21,347 nucleotides of DNA from Sulfuriflexus sp032250955 (GTDB lineage: Bacteria > Pseudomonadota > Gammaproteobacteria > AKS1): NCBI RefSeq assembly GCF_032250955.1, contig NZ_JAVVES010000048.1, positions 1 through 21,347 of the forward strand, in the 5' to 3' direction. Shown here piece by piece: positions 15,348 to 21,347 of the stretch; position 1 is the first letter of the stretch; every line of letters starts with the position of its first letter. A program made the position numbers and the translations under genes. The notes beneath the pieces were generated by a model. That model was not told the origin of the DNA and did no database searches. It saw only the letters and a program-made list of their open reading frames with translations.

Positions 15348-15433
15348 AATAAATGGTCCGGCGATAAGGGGGGGGCACCGGACCTTCTTCTCATCCAGGG
15401 GGAGTGGGATGGAAAGAACGCCATCTGGCGTAT
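15315..15433 (-). ncRNA. Candidate ErsA/Spot 42-like small RNA between polA and engB
   Basis: A predicted transcript of about 119 bases on the polA strand, beginning six to seven bases after a sigma-E-like promoter and ending in a strong terminator. Stem-loops seen in order: ACGCC-AGAU-GGCGU (15431-15418); CAUCC with GGAUG around a ten-base loop containing CUCCCCC (15411-15392); GGUCCGG with CCGGACC around a loop containing eight Cs (15384-15355); then the terminator, whose loop begins CUCCCC. An unpaired AUUUAUUA before the terminator and the U-tail would suit Hfq. The position equals that of spf in Escherichia and ersA in Pseudomonas. C-rich loops suit pairing with G-rich ribosome-binding sites. 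The exact ends are inferred. Confidence 0.62.
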
Positions 15434-15438
15434 ACCCA

Positions 15439-15466
15439 TAAGACGCCGCCGGCCAGAGAAAGTTCC
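15439..15466 (-). promoter_or_regulatory. Sigma-E/AlgU-like promoter of the candidate sRNA
   Basis: On the minus strand GGAACTT (15466-15460), a 16-base spacer and TCTTA (15443-15439) match the extracytoplasmic-stress sigma consensus (GAACTT, 16-17 bases, TCnnA). It begins 20 bases after the polA stop codon. No sigma70 -10 element at a suitable distance competes with it. Confidence 0.6.
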
Positions 15467-15485
15467 ACACCCTTTTACCCTGATA

Positions 15486-18206
15486 TCAGTGTGCCTCGTC
15501 CCAGTTCTCGCCGATGCCGACCGAGACCTCGAGCGGTACCTCCAGCACGGCCGCATCGACCATACAGGCACGGATCTGTTCGACTGCGCTGGCCACCGCC
15601 GCCTCGGCGACCTCGAATACGAGTTCATCATGCACTTGCATAATCATGCGCACCTGCTGGTTATCCCGGCCGATCCAGTCGGCACAACTGATCATGGCGC
15701 GCTTGATAATATCTGCGGCCGTGCCCTGCATCGGCGCATTGATCGCGGTTCGCTCGGCATACTGGCGACGCTGCATGTTCGAGGCCTTTATGTCCGGCAC
15801 GTACAGCCGGCGCCCAAACACGGTCTCCACATAACCCTGTTCGCGTGCCTGCTCACGCATCGCTTCCATAAAGGCCTTGACGCCCGGGTAGCGGGCAAAA
15901 TACAGATCGATATACTTTTGTGCCTCGCCACGACTCACATCGAGCTGTTTGGCCAGGCCAAAGGCCGACATGCCATAGATCAAGCCAAAGTTAATCGCCT
16001 TGGCACTGCGGCGCTGGTTGGTGGTGACCGCATCGCGTGCCACGCCGAATACCTCGGCAGCAGTCGCGCGGTGCACGTCCTCGCCCTCGGCAAAGGCCGT
16101 TAACAGACCCTCATCACCCGAGAGGTGAGCCATGATGCGCAGCTCGATCTGTGAATAGTCGGCAGCCACGATCCTGTAACCTTGCGGCGCGATGAAGGCC
16201 TGGCGGATGCGCCGCCCTGCTTCACTCCGTATCGGGATGTTTTGCAGGTTCGGATCACTTGATGACAGGCGCCCGGTCGCAGCCACGGCCTGATGATATG
16301 AGGTGTGCACGCGGCCGCTTTTTGGATTGATCATCAACGGCAATTTATCGGTGTAGGTCGATTTGAGCTTGCTCAAGCCACGATGTTCAAGAATCAGCTT
16401 CGGCAAGGGGTAATCAAGATCCTCGGCGAGTTCCTGTAAGACGTTTTCGGCCGTGGACGGCTGACCCTTGGGCGTTTTCTTTATTACCGGCAAGCCCTGT
16501 TTTTCAAACAGGATAGTCTGAATCTGCTTGGGCGAGCCGAGGTTGAATTCCTCACCGGCCTCTTTATAGGCTTCGCTTTCTATTTCCAGCAGGCGTTTCG
16601 CAAGTACCGCGCTTTGCGCGTTCAGCATGTCGGCATCCACGAGCACGCCGTTACGCTCGATGTCGGCCAGCACCGTGAGCAAGGGCATTTCCAGTTCACA
16701 ATAAACCGTTTTCAGTGCCGAATCATTTTCCAGTCTTGGCCATAGTGCTTCATGCAGGCGCAGGGTGATATCGGCATCCTCTGCGGCATAAGGTGCAGCC
16801 GCTTCAATCGCAACCTTGTTAAAGGTTACCTGCGCCTTGCCCTTGCCAGCCACCTCGGCATAGGTGATCGCCTTGTGCGCAAGGTATTTCAATGCCAGTG
16901 AATCCATGTCGTGGCGGGTGGCCGTGCTGTCGAGCACATAGGACTCGAGCATGGTGTCATGTGCGATACCTTGCAGACGAATGCCGTAATTGGCCAGCAC
17001 ATTCATGTCATATTTGAGATTCTGACCGAGCTTGGGCTGTTGCGGGTCTTCGAGTAACGGCCGCAATTGTTCCAGCACCCAGGTTTGATCAAGCTGTAAC
17101 GGCGCGTCTTCATAATCATGTGTCAACGGCACATAAGCGGCCTTGCCCGCCTCCACCGCAAACGAGACGCCGACTATCTCGGCCTGCATGTAATCCAGGC
17201 TGGTGGTCTCGGTATCAAAGGCGAACAGTTTCGCCGCCCGTAACTGCTGCAACCATGTATCGAAGGCGGCTTCCGTCAAGACTGTTTCGTATTCAACCTT
17301 GCTGGCCTGCGCCGGGCCATCGCCTTCGTTATAATTATTCTCGATATGCTCAATCGATTCGGCCAGCCATGATTTAAATTCGAACTCGCTGTAGAGTTTC
17401 CGCAGCGCCTCACTATCTGCCGGCTGACGTTGCAGGTCGAGCGGACCTGTATCCAGCGGCACGTCACACTTGATGGTGGCGAGTTGCTTTGACAACGGCA
17501 ACTGCTCGAGACTGTCGCGCAGGCTTTCACCAACCTTGCCTTTTACCTCATCGGCGTGCGCGATAATGGTTTCCAGATCGCCGTATTCGTTCAGCCACTT
17601 CACTGCCGTCTTTGGCCCGACCTTGGGCACGCCGGGGATGTTATCGGCCGTGTCGCCGATCAGCGCGAGATAGTCCACGATCTGATCCGGGCGCACACCG
17701 AATTTTTCCTTGACCGTTGCCGGGTCGGAGACGGCGTCGGTCATTGTATTGACCAGGGTCACCGACTCGTCCACGAGCTGGGCCATGTCCTTGTCACCCG
17801 TCGAGATCAGTGTCGGCAGGCCCAGCCTGGTGGCCTCCACCGCGAGGGTGCCGATGACGTCATCGGCCTCGACGCCGTCCTCTATGAGGATCGGCAGACC
17901 CATCGCGCGGATGATGTCGTGAATCGCCGGGATCTGGCCACTCAGCTCGCCTGGCATCGGCGGGCGGTGGGCCTTGTACTCCTTGTACAGCTCGTCACGA
18001 AAGGTCTTGCCCTTCGCATCAAAGACCACCGCAATGTGCTCCGGGTCGTCTTCGCGCAGCATGCGACGTAACATGTTGATAACACCATAGATGGCGCCGG
18101 TCGGCTGGCCCTGAGAATTGGTCAGCGAGGGCATGGCGTGGAAGGCACGGTATAGATAGGACGAGCCATCGACAAGGATGAGCGGTTTTTTCGTGGTTTT
18201 AGTCAT
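15486..18206 (-). CDS. polA: DNA polymerase I
   Basis: A full-length, 906-residue repair and Okazaki-fragment polymerase. The N-terminal 5'-3' nuclease begins LILVDGSSYLYRAFHAMP. The proofreading domain keeps its catalytic pair in FDTETTSLD, so 3'-5' exonuclease activity should be intact. The polymerase domain has motif A DYSQIELR, motif B with the stretch from RRSAKAINFG to YGMSAFG, and motif C QVHDELVFE (His859, Asp860, Glu861). The start ATG at 18206 gives the normal N-terminus; no strong Shine-Dalgarno is seen. It is divergent from the LOG gene across 121 bases and converges on engB. Its 3' side leads directly into the candidate small RNA. Confidence 0.98.
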   Translation of the reverse strand: MTKTTKKPLILVDGSSYLYRAFHAMPSLTNSQGQPTGAIYGVINMLRRMLREDDPEHIAVVFDAKGKTFRDELYKEYKAHRPPMPGELSGQIPAIHDIIRAMGLPILIEDGVEADDVIGTLAVEATRLGLPTLISTGDKDMAQLVDESVTLVNTMTDAVSDPATVKEKFGVRPDQIVDYLALIGDTADNIPGVPKVGPKTAVKWLNEYGDLETIIAHADEVKGKVGESLRDSLEQLPLSKQLATIKCDVPLDTGPLDLQRQPADSEALRKLYSEFEFKSWLAESIEHIENNYNEGDGPAQASKVEYETVLTEAAFDTWLQQLRAAKLFAFDTETTSLDYMQAEIVGVSFAVEAGKAAYVPLTHDYEDAPLQLDQTWVLEQLRPLLEDPQQPKLGQNLKYDMNVLANYGIRLQGIAHDTMLESYVLDSTATRHDMDSLALKYLAHKAITYAEVAGKGKAQVTFNKVAIEAAAPYAAEDADITLRLHEALWPRLENDSALKTVYCELEMPLLTVLADIERNGVLVDADMLNAQSAVLAKRLLEIESEAYKEAGEEFNLGSPKQIQTILFEKQGLPVIKKTPKGQPSTAENVLQELAEDLDYPLPKLILEHRGLSKLKSTYTDKLPLMINPKSGRVHTSYHQAVAATGRLSSSDPNLQNIPIRSEAGRRIRQAFIAPQGYRIVAADYSQIELRIMAHLSGDEGLLTAFAEGEDVHRATAAEVFGVARDAVTTNQRRSAKAINFGLIYGMSAFGLAKQLDVSRGEAQKYIDLYFARYPGVKAFMEAMREQAREQGYVETVFGRRLYVPDIKASNMQRRQYAERTAINAPMQGTAADIIKRAMISCADWIGRDNQQVRMIMQVHDELVFEVAEAAVASAVEQIRACMVDAAVLEVPLEVSVGIGENWDEAH

Positions 18207-18327
18207 GCGGATTCGGCGTGGAAATGCTTTAATTGGTTACAGGACGGCGCGTGGCCGCGGATGACTGATTATGTCGGAAATGTTGTGTGATTACACGCCG
18301 GCTATCAAGAAATGAGGACGCTGGAAA

Positions 18328-19053
18328 ATGGAAAGAAAATCGAAATCAGCCCACCCGGGCATGTCGCCGATCAATGATGCGCAGCTGACACGTGAATCCT
18401 GGAAAATCTTCCAGATCATGGCCGAATTCGTCGAGGGCTTCGAGCGACTGGCGCGCATCAAGCCCTCGGTGAGCATCTTCGGTTCGGCCCGTACCGCCAC
18501 TGACCACCCCTCTTACCAGCAGGCCGAGGAGATCGCCCACCTGCTCTCGGATGCGGGTTTTTCCGTGATCAGCGGCGGTGGCCCCGGGATCATGGAGGCC
18601 GCCAACAAGGGTGCCTATGCCGGCAAATCGCCTAGTATCGGACTGAATATCATGCTGCCACATGAGCAGACCGACAACGCCTACCAGGATATCCCCCTGC
18701 ATTTCAGACACTTTTTCTCGCGCAAGGTAATGTTCGTGAAATATGCCTCGGCCTATGTCGTCTTACCGGGCGGTTTCGGTACCCTCGACGAACTGGCCGA
18801 GATCCTGACCCTGGTGCAGACCGGCAAGACCCGCCGCATCCCGGTGATCCTCGTCGACAGCAGCTTCTGGCGCGGTCTCATCGACTGGTTCGCCAATACC
18901 CTGGTGGCGGAGGGCACCATTGACAAGGCCGACCTGCAACTGTTCAAGATACTGGACAAGCCGCAAGAGGTCGTGGATGCTATCTTTGAGCATTACGGAT
19001 CGCGTGGGTTTGAGCCTTCTGCCGAAGAACAGGAGATTCTGCTCGAGTTGTAG
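18328..19053 (+). CDS. LOG-family Rossmann-fold protein (TIGR00730)
   Basis: A 241-residue cytosolic protein of the LOG type. Such proteins cleave nucleoside 5'-monophosphates (in plants cytokinin ribotides) into base and ribose phosphate. In many bacteria the physiological substrate is uncertain. The two signature motifs are present: GGGPGIMEAANKGA from residue 83 and PGGFGTLDE at 147-155, with the conserved Arg-Lys pair SRKVMF between them. An N-terminal extension of about 45 residues precedes the fold. The start ATG at 18328 follows GGACGCTGGAAA. It heads a plus-strand series, with DUF2782 36 bases downstream and then thrB. The gene is divergent from polA. Confidence 0.9.
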   Translation: MERKSKSAHPGMSPINDAQLTRESWKIFQIMAEFVEGFERLARIKPSVSIFGSARTATDHPSYQQAEEIAHLLSDAGFSVISGGGPGIMEAANKGAYAGKSPSIGLNIMLPHEQTDNAYQDIPLHFRHFFSRKVMFVKYASAYVVLPGGFGTLDELAEILTLVQTGKTRRIPVILVDSSFWRGLIDWFANTLVAEGTIDKADLQLFKILDKPQEVVDAIFEHYGSRGFEPSAEEQEILLEL

Positions 19054-19089
19054 CGTTATAATCAACAAAACAAAGAACAGGACAAGACC

Positions 19090-19440
19090 ATGCACTATGC
19101 AATCAAGACATTCGCTGCCCTGCTGTTTGCCAGCAGTCTCACCCTGCCCGCTTTCGCCGAGGAGCGGGCGCCCGTTGACGACGCCGTCGTGCCACCGCCG
19201 CCGCCACGCGTGCAAAGCGGCGAGACTCTCGAGCCGGATGTCACCATCATTGAGAAGGACAGGCAGCGTATCGAGCAGTACAGCATCAACGGCCAGGTGT
19301 ATGCCGCCAAGATTACGCCCGTAAGTGGCCCATCCTACTACTTGATTGATACAGACGGTGATGGCAGCCTGGAAACGCGCAAAAATGATATCGAGCGTAA
19401 CCTGCAAGTCCCGCAGTGGATCCTGTTTAGCTGGGAATAA
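19090..19440 (+). CDS. DUF2782 family periplasmic protein
   Basis: A 116-residue exported protein of unknown function. The signal peptide covers residues 1-23 (ending AFA). A proline-rich stretch VVPPPPPRV follows, and then the compact DUF2782 domain with YSINGQVYAAKITP, YLIDTDGDGSLE and a C-terminal VPQWILFSWE. The family is typically found next to polA or thrB in gammaproteobacteria, as here. That is a conserved neighbourhood but not evidence for a shared pathway. Translation starts at ATG 19090, 36 bases after the LOG gene. The 70-base gap to thrB contains an exceptional hairpin. Confidence 0.88.
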   Translation: MHYAIKTFAALLFASSLTLPAFAEERAPVDDAVVPPPPPRVQSGETLEPDVTIIEKDRQRIEQYSINGQVYAAKITPVSGPSYYLIDTDGDGSLETRKNDIERNLQVPQWILFSWE

Positions 19441-19456
19441 TCATACTATTCGTATC

Positions 19457-19491
19457 CCGCGCAGGCCCCGGCGGTCACGGGGCCTGCGCGG
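19457..19491 (+). other. 14-bp perfect hairpin before thrB, without U-tract
   Basis: CCGCGCAGGCCCCG (19457-19470) pairs perfectly with 19478-19491 around a seven-base loop. Nothing like a U-tract follows, so it is not a standard intrinsic terminator. It ends 19 bases before the thrB start codon, so it could pause polymerase, stabilise an RNA end or affect ribosome access. Confidence 0.75.
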
Positions 19492-19510
19492 CCAACCATT
19501 AGCACCGACT

Positions 19511-20467
19511 ATGTCTGTTTATACACTTATCGATCAAGCTGAGCTTGAGGGCTTCCTGCAAAACTATGCCGTTGGCGATCTTGTCGGTTTCCAGGGTATT
19601 AGTGCCGGTATCGAAAATACCAATTACTTCGTTACGACCACCAATGGCCGCTATGTACTGACTATTTTCGAACAACTCGATGCCGATGAGCTGCCTTACT
19701 TTCTCGACCTGATGGCCTTTCTTGCCGAACACGAGGTGCCGAGCGCGCACCCCGTCGCTGACCGGCACGGCCATTACCTGCGCCTGCTCAGGGACAAGCC
19801 GGCGGCCCTTGTCGAACGGCTTGAAGGTGCCAGTGTCGAGCGACCCAATGTTTCCCAATGCCAGGCACTCGGTAACGCACTCGGCCGACTGCATGCCGTC
19901 GGCCACCAGTTCGAGGGCCGTCGCAAGAATCCACGGGGCCCGCACTGGTGGCATGTCACCGCCGACCGCCTGCACGAGCATTTAAATGCAGATGAACGCG
20001 GGCTGCTTGATGCCGAGCTCGCCCATCAGGATGCCCACCGTCATGATGCGCTAAACGTGGGCGTGATTCATGCCGACCTGTTCCGCGACAACGCCCTGTT
20101 TGTCGGCGATGAACTGACCGGGATAATTGATTTTTATTATGCCTGCAATGATGTGCTCATCTATGACCTTGCCGTCACCGTGAATGACTGGTGCTCGAAC
20201 GAGGACGGCTCACTGGATGAAGTGCGCCTGGCCGCCATGCTTGACAGTTATACCGCGCAACGCCCGCTCAGTGAGGCGGAACGCGCTGCCTGGTCCATTA
20301 TGTTGCGCGCCGCCGCCCTGCGCTTCTGGCTTTCGCGTCTTGAAGACAAATACTTTCCGAAAGAAGGCGAACTGACCCATATCAAGGACCCGGAGGTCTT
20401 TCGTCGTATCCTGCAGCTACGAATTGATTCTGCGCAGGCCAACCACGGGTTTATCCAGACACGCTAG
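19511..20467 (+). CDS. thrB: Homoserine kinase ThrB (APH/choline-kinase fold)
   Basis: Phosphorylates homoserine with ATP on the way to threonine. The 318-residue product belongs to the aminoglycoside-phosphotransferase-like class of homoserine kinases, not the GHMP class found in Escherichia. The ATP-site strand pair ENTNYFVTT and GRYVLTIFE, the catalytic loop VIHADLFRDN (His187, Asp189, Asn194) and the metal-binding aspartate in GIIDFYYA (Asp207) are all visible. The frame is open upstream to 19346, but that extension overlaps the DUF2782 gene and is arginine-rich nonsense; ATG at 19511 gives the family N-terminus MSVYT. It has no clear Shine-Dalgarno, and a strong hairpin precedes it. It ends ten bases from the convergent sulfotransferase-like gene. 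Confidence 0.94.
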   Translation: MSVYTLIDQAELEGFLQNYAVGDLVGFQGISAGIENTNYFVTTTNGRYVLTIFEQLDADELPYFLDLMAFLAEHEVPSAHPVADRHGHYLRLLRDKPAALVERLEGASVERPNVSQCQALGNALGRLHAVGHQFEGRRKNPRGPHWWHVTADRLHEHLNADERGLLDAELAHQDAHRHDALNVGVIHADLFRDNALFVGDELTGIIDFYYACNDVLIYDLAVTVNDWCSNEDGSLDEVRLAAMLDSYTAQRPLSEAERAAWSIMLRAAALRFWLSRLEDKYFPKEGELTHIKDPEVFRRILQLRIDSAQANHGFIQTR

Positions 20468-20477
20468 GCGGCCGCGG

Positions 20478-21251
20478 CTACCAGGCCTCCAGGACGTCCT
20501 CGACAGGAAAATCCAGGCCTACCCTCGCCCAGACATCAGCGACCCGCTTGATCGCCGCCTCGGACTCGTGCATCCAGTCCGGGTGACGGCCCCGCTTGTC
20601 AAAGACATGAAACTGCTCTGACCGCAGACCGCTTTCAAAACGATTGTGAAAACGCTGCGCGAGGTGCTGCATACGCTGTTCGCCATAGGCGACGATACTG
20701 ATATTCCGATTCGCACTCAGGCCGGTGGTCGCCACGTAATAATGGTACTGCTCCCAGTAGCGCAGGTAGGCATCAAAGTAATCCATCGCCAGCACCTCGG
20801 CCTCGCTGCAGCCCGTGTAGATCAGATCCCGCTTGACCCAGTCTTCAATATTGCCGCGCACGGCAAAGCGCCCACCTTCAGGCAGACCGCCGGATTTCTC
20901 ATAGGTGGAGATACAGGACAGCACCGAGTGGCGTACGGTCAGGATGTGCTCAACTGATTCACCCAGTACCTGGTGAAAAAAGCCCCCGGCATAAGTCCCC
21001 TTGGTGAGTTTTTTCGGCACAATGATCTTACCGGTATGCCGTTTGGCCGCACCGAAAAATAATTCCACCATGGTAAGGAACTCGGCCATGGTGTGCAGGC
21101 TGGCAGTCCAGCTGTTCACGCCCTGTTCGAAGCGAAACGGCGAGGCCTCCGGGAAGCCATCATGTGCAATCGCGTTGGGCACCTTGTCCGGCTCATAGCC
21201 GAGGGCCCGGTACAGCTCCTTGGTCAGGTAGGAGCCGCCATGCCGTGGCAC
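20478..21251 (-). CDS. Sulfotransferase-like protein, start uncertain
   Basis: A P-loop sulfotransferase-type protein that would move a sulfuryl group from PAPS to an unknown acceptor. The 5'-phosphosulfate loop is GVPRHGGSYLTKEL, and a likely 3'-phosphate motif is TVRHSVLSCISTYEKSGG. The listed start is GTG at 21251, which cuts into the first beta strand. In the same frame the residues FINIIG lie immediately upstream, exactly what the family requires, but no ATG, GTG or TTG occurs before an in-frame TAA at 21290-21288. The gene is therefore either started at a rare codon (for example ATC), damaged, or affected by a sequence error. The flanking bases 21252-21347 are AT-rich and hold no other gene. 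Confidence 0.72.
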   Translation of the reverse strand: MPRHGGSYLTKELYRALGYEPDKVPNAIAHDGFPEASPFRFEQGVNSWTASLHTMAEFLTMVELFFGAAKRHTGKIIVPKKLTKGTYAGGFFHQVLGESVEHILTVRHSVLSCISTYEKSGGLPEGGRFAVRGNIEDWVKRDLIYTGCSEAEVLAMDYFDAYLRYWEQYHYYVATTGLSANRNISIVAYGEQRMQHLAQRFHNRFESGLRSEQFHVFDKRGRHPDWMHESEAAIKRVADVWARVGLDFPVEDVLEAW

Positions 21252-21347
21252 GCCGATGATATTGATAAAATGGGCTCTTCGGAAAAATTAGTGGGTAAAA
21301 ATATAGCGAATTTGGAGCAATAGAGATAGTTTTCTGGAAATTGGAGG

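Noticed and set aside
15333..16103. 256-codon plus-strand frame over the sRNA region and polA 3' end
   Set aside because: Antisense to conserved polymerase motifs B and C, without a ribosome-binding site or recognisable motif.
17556..18071. 171-codon plus-strand frame inside polA
   Set aside because: It lies wholly antisense to the conserved nuclease domain of DNA polymerase I and has no family-like motifs. Long antisense frames are common in GC-rich genes.
18286..18297. GTGTGATTACAC near-palindrome between polA and the LOG gene, considered as a CRP-like site
   Set aside because: It lacks the 16-base TGTGA-N6-TCACA spacing and could be chance in a 121-base gap.
19346..19510. N-terminal extension of thrB
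   Set aside because: It overlaps the DUF2782 coding sequence and is arginine-rich and unlike the family; ATG 19511 gives the expected start.
1..21347. CRISPR arrays, insertion sequences, tRNA or rRNA genes
   Set aside because: No regularly spaced repeats, transposase reading frames, terminal inverted repeats or cloverleaf-like sequences were seen on reading both strands.

Overview
The window reads as a chromosomal segment of a gammaproteobacterium with a c-type-cytochrome-rich respiratory chain. The basis is the gene content: cytochromes c4 and c5, a System II (ResB/CcsA) cytochrome c maturation pair, and the order engB - polA - LOG - DUF2782 - thrB. The Chromatiales or a related sulfur-oxidising group would fit, but that is inference. 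No tRNA, rRNA, IS element or CRISPR array was seen.

Layout. (1) 1-2340 is visibly AT-rich (for example only 16 of 60 bases are G/C at 1081-1140). It carries, on the minus strand, the edge of an aryl-polyene-type lipid cluster: an acyl carrier protein, a COG4648-like membrane protein, and an AMP-dependent acyl ligase that stops early near the window edge. A small XRE-type regulator precedes them. (2) 2240-2700 has no confident gene. It holds several inverted repeats suited to operators and a possible decayed thioredoxin-like remnant. (3) 2703-3835 is a two-gene unit for periplasmic proteins, one TlpA-like. (4) 4146-9360 is a tight minus-strand operon: acetolactate synthase, an EEP-family phosphoesterase, a diguanylate cyclase and a PopT/DUF368 undecaprenyl-phosphate transporter. 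(5) 9462-14430 is a redox and cytochrome block, all minus: cytochrome c5, cytochrome c4, terminator, resB, ccsB/resC, dsbA. (6) 14702-18206 has engB and polA converging. (7) 18328-20467 is a plus-strand run of LOG, DUF2782 and thrB. (8) 20478 onward is a minus-strand sulfotransferase-like gene lacking an obvious start.

The most notable non-coding signal is the engB-polA gap. On the polA strand it has a sigma-E/AlgU-like promoter (GGAACTT, 16 bases, TCTTA). Three stem-loops follow, two with C-rich loops, and then a strong intrinsic terminator. This is the position of Spot 42 (spf) in enterobacteria and of ErsA in Pseudomonas, and ErsA is driven by the envelope-stress sigma factor. I propose an ErsA-like small RNA here.

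Functionally, the centre of the window is a periplasmic thiol/haem module: DsbA and a TlpA-like protein for thiol chemistry, CcsAB for haem attachment, and c4/c5 as substrates. Beside it lies an operon mixing acetolactate metabolism, c-di-GMP signalling and lipid-carrier recycling.
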